From: an uncultured Flavobacteriales bacterium
GTDB taxonomy: Bacteria > Bacteroidota > Bacteroidia > Palsa-965
DNA length: 42,644 nt
Direction of reading: 5' to 3'
NCBI GenBank assembly: GCA_937974275.1
Contig: CALJIF010000045.1
Location: forward strand, 1-42,644
Positions 7,583 to 15,390 of the stretch are shown piece after piece. The translations under genes were made by a program, and so were the position numbers. The notes below the pieces were generated by a model, which saw only the letters and a program-made list of their open reading frames with translations, did not search any database and was not told the origin of the DNA. Every line of letters starts with the position of its first letter. The first letter of the stretch is position 1.

Positions 7583-8364
7583 TCGAGGTTCGCGGACTTA
7601 GCAAAGCGTTTGGAGAAAAGGTGGTGTTGAAGGATTTCAATTTCACTTTCGAACAAGGGAAATCCAATTTGATCATTGGTGAATCAGGTACCGGTAAGTC
7701 GGTGTTGATTAAATGCATGGTAGGATTGATTTTGCCGGAGCAAGGGCAAGTGTTATATCACGGGAAAGATTTTCTTACCATGAGCTATGAAGAGCAGAAG
7801 GAAGTGCGCAAGCAAATTGGAATGCTCTTTCAAGGTTCAGCGCTTTTCGATTCCATGACTGTTGAAGATAACATCATGTTTCCTTTAACCATGTTTACCA
7901 ACATGACCAAAGGAGAAAAGGAAGCACGTATGCAGTTTTGTTTAGATCGTGTGAACTTGCCGCAGGCAGCGAAGTTGTATCCTGCGGAGTTGTCAGGAGG
8001 TATGAAGAAGCGTGTTGCGATTGCTCGTGCGATAGCTGTGAAGCCGCGCTATTTGTTTTGCGATGAGCCGAATTCCGGTTTGGATCCGAAAACATCCATT
8101 CTCATTGACGAATTGATTAAGGAAATTACGTTGGAATACGACATGACTACTTTGGTGATTACGCACGATATGAACTCGGTGTTGGAGATTGGCGATAAGA
8201 TTGCCTTCCTGCATAAAGGACACAAAGAGTGGGAAGGAACACGGAAAGAAATATTGTATGCAGAGAATGAAATCCTTTCTAAGTTCGTATACGCCACGAA
8301 ATTTCTTCAACACTTCCGTTCCAAGTTACAAGCTGAAAAAGACAGCCTGACGAAAGGCGATTAG
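7579..8364 (+). CDS. mlaF: MlaF-type ABC transporter ATP-binding protein
   Basis: 261 residues. Walker A is GESGTGKS at about 34-41, the Q loop lies in GMLFQGSALFDSMTV, the ABC signature is LSGGMKKRVAIARAI, Walker B with the catalytic glutamate is FCDEPNSGLDP, and the switch histidine is in VITHDMNSV. The G-A-L-F-D-S-M-T-V stretch after the Q loop is typical of the Mla subfamily. It overlaps the permease gene by four bases and is followed by a strong terminator, so the pair is a complete two-gene unit. The C-terminal tail of about 25 residues after residue 235 is basic and likely dimerisation-related in this family. Confidence 0.9.
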   Translation: MIEVRGLSKAFGEKVVLKDFNFTFEQGKSNLIIGESGTGKSVLIKCMVGLILPEQGQVLYHGKDFLTMSYEEQKEVRKQIGMLFQGSALFDSMTVEDNIMFPLTMFTNMTKGEKEARMQFCLDRVNLPQAAKLYPAELSGGMKKRVAIARAIAVKPRYLFCDEPNSGLDPKTSILIDELIKEITLEYDMTTLVITHDMNSVLEIGDKIAFLHKGHKEWEGTRKEILYAENEILSKFVYATKFLQHFRSKLQAEKDSLTKGD

Positions 8365-8390
8365 CAGCAATTCATGTTCTGTTTTATAAA

Positions 8391-8436
8391 ATAAAAAAAA
8401 ACGTCCGAAGGTTTCCCTCCGGACGTTTCTGTTTTA
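8391..8436. terminator. Strong bidirectional intrinsic terminator
   Basis: Hairpin 8399-8411 with 8416-8428 (core ACGTCCG/CGGACGT, one internal mismatch, TTTC loop). It is flanked by an A-rich run on the left and a T-rich run on the right, so it can end both the plus-strand mlaF unit and the minus-strand T9SS gene. Confidence 0.85.
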
Positions 8437-8448
8437 TTAAAGTTCTGA

Positions 8449-9645
8449 TTACTCAGTAACAACCATACGACGTGTTACACGCTTGCCGTCTACGTTTAAG
8501 CTGTAGAAGTAAACGCCTGTCTGCAAGTTCTCAGCATTGATTTCAATCTGATGTGCACCAGCAACTTGTTCGCCCTGATTCATGTTCATTACCAGCTTAC
8601 CGGAAACATCGTACAATTCGAAAGAAACATTTCCTTTAGTAGCTAAGTTGTAACGAATAACTGTTGTTCCGTTAGCAGGGTTTGGAGTATTCTGACCTAA
8701 CTGAATTCCGTTAGCTTCATTTTCTTCAACACCAACACCTTGTAATGTGAAGTGTGCCCAAATGCCCCAGTTCTGCAAGAAGTTCTCACCATCCACTAAG
8801 TTAGCAGAAGTGTTGTTGTAGCTTCCTGAACCGTCGCAATCGTAGTACGTATCAGCGTTAGATGTTGTAGGCAACAATGAGATGTTGTAAGGAGGTAACG
8901 CAAAACGCATATCGTGACGATAGCTGTTACGATAGTAGTTGGACTTCACTGCGAATGGCAATGTTGGAATAGTTTGGCAAGTTCCAACACCAACATCTCC
9001 GAATCCTGCGATCAGACCGAAAGTGTCTTGCGTAGCACCGTAGTAGCGTACTTCAACACCAACTTTAGTTGTGTTGTTCGGAACAACATATCCGCAAGGT
9101 AATGCAACCAATGCAGTAGTTAACCAATCGTTTCCGTTAGACAAGCCTGTATTGGAAATGATCGTATCAGACCACAAAACAGTGCTGGTTGGGTAAGCAG
9201 ATCCGTTCAACTGAATCAATGCAACCACCAACGTGTCGTTCTGACCGCTGTTGTTTTCATGACCACCGATGAAGAATACGGAGTCAACTACATAAGAGTT
9301 GAACGTATTGAATGCGATAGCAGAATTAGTGTTGTAAGAATCGTAGAAATCGCTGAAGTCAACAGAAGCCCATTTCAAGCTGGTGTCTCCGGCAGCGTAT
9401 GAATAACGCATATTCATATCCCAAATGTAACGGCCGTACTGAAACCCTGCTGTGTTCACCTGATAATCTTCATCCATGTAATCGTAATCGACATAAATAG
9501 ATTGATTAGCCTGTGTAGACGGCATTGGTTTAGACGGAACGTAATTGGGAACTTTTCCACCTTTCAACTGCACGTTGTTCAGGTTCTGCGCGAAAGCAGC
9601 ACCGGCCAACAATGCCATGCTCATAGTGATGTAGAGTTTTCTCAT
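8449..9645 (-). CDS. Secreted T9SS cargo protein, no recognised body domain
   Basis: 398 residues from the ATG at 9645 (MRKLYITMSM), preferred over an upstream open frame because it starts a clean signal peptide ending AGAAFAQ. The last 80 or so residues are a type A sorting domain for type IX secretion: QNTPNPANGTTVIRY, then FELYDVSGKLV, and LQTGVYFYSLNVDGKRVTRR with a terminal basic patch. The 290-residue body is rich in aromatic residues, asparagine and aspartate (DYDYMDEDY, CDGSGSYNNT) and matches no family I know. Expected to be exported through the outer membrane and anchored or released at the surface. It has its own promoter and terminator. Confidence 0.85.
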   Translation of the reverse strand: MRKLYITMSMALLAGAAFAQNLNNVQLKGGKVPNYVPSKPMPSTQANQSIYVDYDYMDEDYQVNTAGFQYGRYIWDMNMRYSYAAGDTSLKWASVDFSDFYDSYNTNSAIAFNTFNSYVVDSVFFIGGHENNSGQNDTLVVALIQLNGSAYPTSTVLWSDTIISNTGLSNGNDWLTTALVALPCGYVVPNNTTKVGVEVRYYGATQDTFGLIAGFGDVGVGTCQTIPTLPFAVKSNYYRNSYRHDMRFALPPYNISLLPTTSNADTYYDCDGSGSYNNTSANLVDGENFLQNWGIWAHFTLQGVGVEENEANGIQLGQNTPNPANGTTVIRYNLATKGNVSFELYDVSGKLVMNMNQGEQVAGAHQIEINAENLQTGVYFYSLNVDGKRVTRRMVVTE

Positions 9646-9674
9646 TGGTTTTAATTTTTTTGTTAGACGTATCT

Positions 9675-9682
9675 CAAATATA
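9675..9682 (-). promoter_or_regulatory. TAnnTTTG -7 element, first T9SS gene
   Basis: TATATTTG on the minus strand with 29 bases to the ATG at 9645. The identical octamer precedes the neighbouring T9SS gene. Confidence 0.5.
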
Positions 9683-9713
9683 CGACAAAAGTTGCGGTTA
9701 CGGTTAACTCCAA

Positions 9714-9744
9714 CAAAAAAGCAGCTCAATTGCTTGAGCTGCTT
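9714..9744 (-). terminator. Intrinsic terminator of the second T9SS gene
   Basis: Ten-base perfect stem AGCAGCTCAA (9720-9729) with TTGAGCTGCT (9734-9743) and a 4-base loop. On the minus strand it is followed by TTTTTTG. It lies between the two T9SS genes and separates their transcripts. Confidence 0.85.
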
Positions 9745-9766
9745 TCCTGTAAAAAAAGTTAACTTC

Positions 9767-10792
9767 TTAGTGGTTCACAACCATTTTCATGGTCTTAGAG
9801 AAACCGTTTGAAGTCATTGTGAAGTAATAAACACCAGCAGCTAAGTCAGCAGTGTTAACTGTCAAGCGGTTCAAACCTGCGTTCTGACCGATAAGGTTTT
9901 CGTGACGAACGATCTGACCGTTTACGTTGTACATGGTGAAAATAACATCACCGGCATCTTGCAAGTTGTAGCTGATTGTAGCATTTTCGTTGGCAGGGTT
10001 AGGCATAACAGTGTTGAAAGAGATCGCCTGATTTTCTTCCAAACCTGCAGGTCCCTCGATCATCATGATGTCTGTTAAGTACAGGATGAACATATCAGTA
10101 GCGTTGTGATGGAACGCAATGTAAATATCCTGACCTGCGAATGCGCTAACGTCAACAGAACGCTGAGCGAACACGTTATAAGGCGTATTAACAGTGTCAC
10201 CTGCAGTGCTTGGAGACATGTCAGCAACTGTAAAGATTGCTGGGTTGGTAAAATCTGTGAAGTTGATACCTGCTGTGTTGATCAATACTTCGTAACCATC
10301 ACGATATGCACCGTCAGGCATGTTGTGTCTCCACTTCAAAGTACCACCGGTTGCAGGAACAGGAATTGGACCCATTTCCAACCAGTTAGAAGCTTGCCCC
10401 ACTGGGTCTAACCAAGAAGTTGCTCCCGCAAAGAAAACGGAATCAGGGTGACCGTAGCTTAATGGGCTGCCCGGGTTTTCTTCGTAGAAAAATACGAAAT
10501 CAGATGCAGGGCCGAAAGCAGAAGCCTGCAACGGCTGAGCTACCTGAGCAGCATCGATATCTTCAGTTTGAATTGCAAATGTGCCGGGCAAGTTACCTGC
10601 GATGTCATAAACGTAAAAACCGTCAAACAAGAAGGTAGTATCACCTTGTGCTTGAACAGAAATTACTTTTGGAGTCTGGCTGCTAACAGGTGTTGCAATC
10701 GGACCCGCCTGATTCATTCGTGCATTATTCTGCGCGGTCACAACACCTACTGTTGCTCCAAGCGCTAAAATAGAAACGTAAATTTTTTTCAT
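9767..10792 (-). CDS. Secreted T9SS protein with choice-of-anchor J / cleaved-adhesin-like domain
   Basis: 341 residues with a signal peptide ending VGVVTAQ. The middle (about residues 55-245) has features of the choice-of-anchor J or cleaved adhesin beta-sandwich fold: LKWRHNMPDGAYRDGYEVLI, FTNPAIFTV, and VDVSAFAGQDIYIAFHHN followed by FILYLTDI. The C-terminal 80 residues form a type A sorting domain: NTVMPNPANENATISY, MYNVNGQIV, and ADLAAGVYYFTM with terminal KTMKMVV. Likely a surface adhesin or binding protein; ligand unknown. It neighbours another T9SS gene on the same strand but is separately terminated. Confidence 0.85.
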   Translation of the reverse strand: MKKIYVSILALGATVGVVTAQNNARMNQAGPIATPVSSQTPKVISVQAQGDTTFLFDGFYVYDIAGNLPGTFAIQTEDIDAAQVAQPLQASAFGPASDFVFFYEENPGSPLSYGHPDSVFFAGATSWLDPVGQASNWLEMGPIPVPATGGTLKWRHNMPDGAYRDGYEVLINTAGINFTDFTNPAIFTVADMSPSTAGDTVNTPYNVFAQRSVDVSAFAGQDIYIAFHHNATDMFILYLTDIMMIEGPAGLEENQAISFNTVMPNPANENATISYNLQDAGDVIFTMYNVNGQIVRHENLIGQNAGLNRLTVNTADLAAGVYYFTMTSNGFSKTMKMVVNH

Positions 10793-10815
10793 TTGTTCTT
10801 GATTTTGAGTTTGTG

Positions 10816-10823
10816 CAAATATA
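10816..10823 (-). promoter_or_regulatory. TAnnTTTG -7 element, second T9SS gene
   Basis: TATATTTG on the minus strand, 23 bases before the ATG at 10792. Confidence 0.5.
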
Positions 10824-10861
10824 ACATTTTAAGATTTAGCCACCTAATTTTAACATTTCAT

Positions 10862-10897
10862 AAAAAAACGCTCAAAGTCAATGACAATGAGCGTTTT
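10862..10897 (-). terminator. Intrinsic terminator of gcvP
   Basis: Ten-base stem AAAACGCTCA (10865-10874) with TGAGCGTTTT (10888-10897), 13-base loop. On the minus strand it is followed by a run of T (plus-strand A run at 10862-10868). It begins 20 bases after the gcvP stop. Confidence 0.8.
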
Positions 10898-10916
10898 GAA
10901 AATTAAAGAGAATCTA

Positions 10917-13769
10917 TTACACAGCAGCAGGCTCCATATATGCCTCAATTGGCAGACATGAGCACACTAAATTGCGGTCGCCGTGAGCATTGTCTACACG
11001 TCCAACGGTTGGCCAAAATTTCGCCACACGCACCCACTGTGCAGGATACACGGCCTTTTCGCGGGAATATCCATGATTCCAGCTATCACTGATCACACTT
11101 TCTGCAGTATGGGGAGCATTCTTTAAAACATTGTCCGATACGTCAGCTTTACCTGCTGCAATCTCAGCGATTTCTTTACGAATAGTAATCATGGCATCAA
11201 TAAAACGATCAAGCTCTGCTTTTGATTCGGATTCCGTTGGTTCTACCATTAAGGTGTCATGAACCGGGAACGCAACAGTAGGAGCGTGGAATCCAAAGTC
11301 CATCAAACGTTTCGCCATATCAGCAACTTCAACTTTGGCTGTGCGCTTGTAATCCACACAGTTCAAAATCATTTCATGTGCAACGCGGTTGTTCTTGTTG
11401 GTGTACAACGTTTCGTAATGTCCGTTCAGTTTTTCTTTGATGTAGTTAGCATTTAAAATGGCAACCTGTGTTGATTTGGTCAAACCATCTCCGCCCAACA
11501 TTTTAATGTAACCGTAAGAAATCAACAGAATTAAAGCACTACCGAATGGAGCTGCAGAAATAGCGGAAATTGCCTGATCACCTCCTGTTTTAAATAACGG
11601 ATGTCCCGGTAAGAATGGCACTAAGTGCTTCGCGACACCAATCGGTCCCATGCCCGGTCCACCGCCACCGTGAGGAATAGCAAATGTTTTGTGCAGATTC
11701 AAGTGACAAACATCAGCACCGATATTTCCCGGGCTGGTCAAACCAACCTGCGCATTCATGTTCGCACCGTCCATGTAAACCTGTCCGCCGTGTTGGTGAA
11801 TAATAGAAGTAATTTCAATAATTGCCTCTTCGAAAACACCGTGAGTAGAAGGATATGTTACCATTAAGCACGACAGGTTCGCGCTATGTTGTTCTGCTTT
11901 CGATTTCAGATCAGCAACATCAATGTTTCCTTGCTCATCGCATTTCACTACGACAATTTCCATTCCCGCCATTGCTGCAGATGCCGGATTAGTGCCATGT
12001 GCAGAGGAAGGAATTAATGCAACATTACGATGTCCTTCGCCGCGACTGATATGATACGCGCGAATAACCATCAAACCTGCATATTCGCCTTGTGCGCCCG
12101 AATTAGGCTGGAACGACATGCTTGCAAAACCTGTGATTTCAGATAAATCTTTGTTCAATTCATCGATCATTTCCAAATATCCTTGTGCCTGATCAGCAGG
12201 AACAAACGGGTGGATATTTGCAAATTCCGGGAACGTGATAGGCATTAATTCTGCAGCCGCATTCAACTTCATGGTGCAGGATCCCAATGAAATCATGGAA
12301 TGCACCAACGACAAATCTTTATTCTCCAAACGTTTGATGTAACGCATCATTTCTGTTTCGGAATGATAGCTGTTGAACACCGGATGCGTTAGGTATGAAG
12401 TCGTTCTTGCAATGCTGCCCTGAATCGGAGATGTCTCATTCGACAAGCCCGCAGTGAACAGATTAACAATTGCATTGAGATCATTACTGTTGAACGTCTG
12501 ATCAATGCTGATGCTGAAATGAGCATCACGATAGAACAGATTGATACCTGCTGCTTCGGCACGTTTTTTCAAATCAGCGGCTGAAACACCGGCAGGATAT
12601 TCAAAAGAAATAGTGTCGAAATATGAAGCGTTCACTGCTTTCAAACCGGCTTTCTTCAGGCTTCCACTCAATGTGCAGGCGTTTTGGTGTACATCGTCCG
12701 CAATAGTTTTAATGCCGGAAGGGCCATGATACACCGCATACATGCCTGCCATAATAGCAAGTAGCGCTTGAGCTGTACAAATGTTGGAAGTGGCTTTGTC
12801 ACGCTTAATGTGTTGCTCGCGTGTTTGCAAAGCCATACGCAGTGCAGGTTTCCCGTGACTATCCACAGAAACACCAATGATACGACCCGGCAATAAACGT
12901 TTGAAATCTTCACGAGTGGCAAAGAAAGCCGCGTGAGGACCGCCGAAGCCCATGGGCACTCCGAAGCGCTGTGAATTACCAAATACAACATCAGCGCCCC
13001 ATTCGCCCGGAGGCGTCAACAATGCGAGTGCCAGTAAATCAGTTCCGACAGCAACACCTGCACCCACAGCATGCGCTTGTGCAGTGAAGGCTTGGTAATC
13101 GCATACTTCTCCTGTACTGTTCGGATATTGAATCACGCAACCGAAAAACGCATCACTCCATTGGAATGTGCGATAATCACCGATTTCGATTTCAATATTT
13201 AATGGAGCAGAACGAGTTTTTAATAAATCAATCGTCTGCGCATATGAGTTTTGATCAACGAAGAATTTGTCCGCGCCACGTTTAACGGCATCACGACTTC
13301 TGTTGCTGAACAACATCGCCATGGCTTCTGCAGCAGCAGTTGCTTCATCCAGTAATGATGCGTTTGCGATAGGCATCGCAGTCAAATCCATTACCATTGT
13401 CTGGAAATTAAGCAAAGCCTCTAAACGACCTTGCGCAATTTCTGCCTGGTATGGTGTGTACGCTGTATACCAGCCCGGATTTTCTAAAATGTTGCGCTGA
13501 ATAACCGGTGGAACAATTGTTCCGTAGTAACCTTGCCCAATAAACGTGCGGTACTGCTTATTTTTTGCGCCTAATGCTTTTACGTGTGCGAGGTAGTCGT
13601 ACTCGCTAAGGCCGGCGCCAACATTCAGCGGTTTCTTCAGGCGAATGGCTGCCGGAATAGTTTCGTCAATTAATTGTTCGAGTGAAGAAACGCCAACAGT
13701 TGCTAGCATTTCTTGAGTTTCCTTTTCGGAAGGTCCGATGTGTCGGTTGGTAAAAATATCGGCGGCCAT
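10917..13769 (-). CDS. gcvP: Glycine dehydrogenase (decarboxylating), P protein
   Basis: 950 residues, the full length of the fused single-chain P protein. It decarboxylates glycine and passes the aminomethyl group to the lipoyl H protein in the glycine cleavage system. The N-terminal FTNRHIGPSEKE and FIGQGYYGT are hallmark blocks. The glycine-rich half has YTPYQAEIAQGRLEALLNFQ, and the second half has the cofactor lysine K694 in LNLHKTFAIPHGGGGPGMGP, with SSAHGTNPASAAMAG before it. No gcvT or gcvH is adjacent, so the system is dispersed. It has its own promoter and terminator; no glycine riboswitch can fit in the short upstream region. Confidence 0.96.
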   Translation of the reverse strand: MAADIFTNRHIGPSEKETQEMLATVGVSSLEQLIDETIPAAIRLKKPLNVGAGLSEYDYLAHVKALGAKNKQYRTFIGQGYYGTIVPPVIQRNILENPGWYTAYTPYQAEIAQGRLEALLNFQTMVMDLTAMPIANASLLDEATAAAEAMAMLFSNRSRDAVKRGADKFFVDQNSYAQTIDLLKTRSAPLNIEIEIGDYRTFQWSDAFFGCVIQYPNSTGEVCDYQAFTAQAHAVGAGVAVGTDLLALALLTPPGEWGADVVFGNSQRFGVPMGFGGPHAAFFATREDFKRLLPGRIIGVSVDSHGKPALRMALQTREQHIKRDKATSNICTAQALLAIMAGMYAVYHGPSGIKTIADDVHQNACTLSGSLKKAGLKAVNASYFDTISFEYPAGVSAADLKKRAEAAGINLFYRDAHFSISIDQTFNSNDLNAIVNLFTAGLSNETSPIQGSIARTTSYLTHPVFNSYHSETEMMRYIKRLENKDLSLVHSMISLGSCTMKLNAAAELMPITFPEFANIHPFVPADQAQGYLEMIDELNKDLSEITGFASMSFQPNSGAQGEYAGLMVIRAYHISRGEGHRNVALIPSSAHGTNPASAAMAGMEIVVVKCDEQGNIDVADLKSKAEQHSANLSCLMVTYPSTHGVFEEAIIEITSIIHQHGGQVYMDGANMNAQVGLTSPGNIGADVCHLNLHKTFAIPHGGGGPGMGPIGVAKHLVPFLPGHPLFKTGGDQAISAISAAPFGSALILLISYGYIKMLGGDGLTKSTQVAILNANYIKEKLNGHYETLYTNKNNRVAHEMILNCVDYKRTAKVEVADMAKRLMDFGFHAPTVAFPVHDTLMVEPTESESKAELDRFIDAMITIRKEIAEIAAGKADVSDNVLKNAPHTAESVISDSWNHGYSREKAVYPAQWVRVAKFWPTVGRVDNAHGDRNLVCSCLPIEAYMEPAAV

Positions 13770-13803
13770 AAAATGTGTTATGTGTGTGTATTAAATGAGG
13801 ATG

Positions 13804-13831
13804 CAAAGATAACTATTCTGATACGGGCAAA
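13804..13831 (-). promoter_or_regulatory. gcvP promoter (TTTG and TAnnTTTG)
   Basis: On the minus strand TTTG (13828-13831), 16 bases, then TATCTTTG (13804-13811), with 34 bases to the ATG at 13769. It is the most complete two-part Bacteroidota promoter in the window, although the spacer is shorter than the usual 17-23. Confidence 0.6.
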
Positions 13832-13880
13832 TCATGTCGGTCGTCACACTTTATTTATCTTTATGCCATACTCTGTTCTC

Positions 13881-14510
13881 ATGATCCGATTTTTAACAGT
13901 TATCCTCCTGTATTTGTTCGCTCAAAAACTAACAGCACAAGTAGCTAATCCTTTGGATTCTATCTACCTGATGAGCGGAAAGGTCATTACCGGCTATGTG
14001 CAGGATACGACGGGCGATCGTCTCAAAATTGCTATTCCCAAAGGGAAAGACGATTATCGTGTGGATTATGTGGATAACGAACTCGTGTTTTCTGTTGTAT
14101 ACGGTAAAACAGCGAAAGAGTCGGTGATGTATCGACAAGACACCTTATTCGGTAACTTTTTTACTCCGAATGAAATGCGCATGTATATGCGTGGTGAGCG
14201 TGATGCTCGAAAACACTATAAATGTCCTTGGGCAACAATTGGTGCCTTTGCATTTGGTGCTGCCGGCGGATACACACAAAGTTTTTTGATGTTTTTGCCT
14301 CCATTTATATACGGTGGTGCCACAACAGCTTTTCGGGTGAATATACGACCGGGTGCTGTGAGCAATCCCAATTTCTTGAAATACGAAACATACCTGATGG
14401 GTTACGAGCGTGAAGCCCGCAAACGCAGAATGTTTCGTACGCTGATTGCAGGTGGTGCAGGCATGGTAGCGGGATTTGCAACTTCGGCCATCATCAATGG
14501 TGTCAACTGA
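13881..14510 (+). CDS. Exported/membrane protein of unknown function
   Basis: 209 residues from the ATG at 13881, which begins the signal sequence MIRFLTVILLYLFAQKLTAQ. An in-frame ATG at 13863 would add six residues, but that codon overlaps a -7-like box TATCTTTA (13856-13863), so the later start is preferred. After cleavage comes a soluble part with DSIYLMSGKVITGYVQD and a charged RGERDARKHYK, then two glycine-rich hydrophobic stretches (around residues 118-150 and 187-207) that could be membrane hairpins. No family recognised. Its stop overlaps the start of the next gene by 14 bases, so the two are probably coupled. Confidence 0.7.
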   Translation: MIRFLTVILLYLFAQKLTAQVANPLDSIYLMSGKVITGYVQDTTGDRLKIAIPKGKDDYRVDYVDNELVFSVVYGKTAKESVMYRQDTLFGNFFTPNEMRMYMRGERDARKHYKCPWATIGAFAFGAAGGYTQSFLMFLPPFIYGGATTAFRVNIRPGAVSNPNFLKYETYLMGYEREARKRRMFRTLIAGGAGMVAGFATSAIINGVN

Positions 14511-15390
14511 TCAGATAACTACGGGCAAAAAACTAGTCCGGATATGGTTTTACGCCAACTTCCATATCGCTTTAGTAGCTTTTGTATTGTCGATGGCTAC
14601 GTTTCACGTATTCGGCGGTGTTCGGGCATGGCGTTATGCAACATTGGCAGCATTATCCACCTTCGCTTTGTATAATGTGCAACGATTGATCATTGCATTT
14701 CGTGAACAGGATCTTGACCTGATACGAAGCGAACGACACGAATGGATACACCGTAATCGTATCGCATTGTTATGGTCTGTAATTGGCGCAATGGTCATTG
14801 CAGTTGTGCTGCTGTTGCTGACGCCATTGCCTGTTTCGTGGTGGATAGTCGCCCCTGCTGTTGTTGTGGCATTCACTTATGCAGTGCCCATCATTCCGCT
14901 GAATGGTAATTTTGTTCGTTTGCGCGATGTGCCTTTGATCAAAGTTTTTTTAGTTGGCATAGTTTGGTCGTATGTAACAGCATTTGTTCCCTTGATATGG
15001 TTGCATCAATATGATATTTTGACACTATTGTTATGGCCCTTAATCGTAGCCTTACAATGTACAGCACTCACCATTCCATTTGATATTCGCGATGCTTCCA
15101 TAGAGCAGGGAAAACTCCTGACACTGCCGCAGGTTATTGGGAACAAGGGCGCTATTCGAATTGCTATTGTTATGATGGTAACTGCGCTAGCGCTGGTTGC
15201 AATGCTTGTGTGGTATTCTTCGGGTAGCACAACCTCCTTCTTTCCGATGTTAATCGTAGAGTTCGTGTGGACCATCATTGCCATTTGGCAATTATTGCGC
15301 GCTGCGCCTGATCGCACAGAGTGGTACTACGTTGCCGTACTCGATGGACTATTGGTAGTGCTCGGGATCGCTTTGTTATTGGTGCGCTAA
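14497..15390 (+). CDS. UbiA-like integral membrane protein
   Basis: 297 residues from the ATG at 14497, overlapping the previous gene by 14 bases. There are about nine hydrophobic segments. The second aspartate motif of the UbiA prenyltransferase superfamily is visible as DIRD at 196-199 within PFDIRDASIEQGKLLTLPQ, and the RLRDVPLIKVFLVGIVWSYVT block (about 141-161) also fits that family. The first motif (NDxxDxxxD) is not present; the corresponding position reads LYNVQRLIIAF at about 58-68. It may be a diverged prenyltransferase or a non-catalytic relative. The 3' end overlaps hemL, on the other strand, by 15 bases. Confidence 0.7.
   Translation: MVSTDQITTGKKLVRIWFYANFHIALVAFVLSMATFHVFGGVRAWRYATLAALSTFALYNVQRLIIAFREQDLDLIRSERHEWIHRNRIALLWSVIGAMVIAVVLLLLTPLPVSWWIVAPAVVVAFTYAVPIIPLNGNFVRLRDVPLIKVFLVGIVWSYVTAFVPLIWLHQYDILTLLLWPLIVALQCTALTIPFDIRDASIEQGKLLTLPQVIGNKGAIRIAIVMMVTALALVAMLVWYSSGSTTSFFPMLIVEFVWTIIAIWQLLRAAPDRTEWYYVAVLDGLLVVLGIALLLVR

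Noticed and set aside
13770..13880. Glycine riboswitch before gcvP
   Set aside because: Only about 34 bases lie between promoter and start; a glycine aptamer cannot fit.
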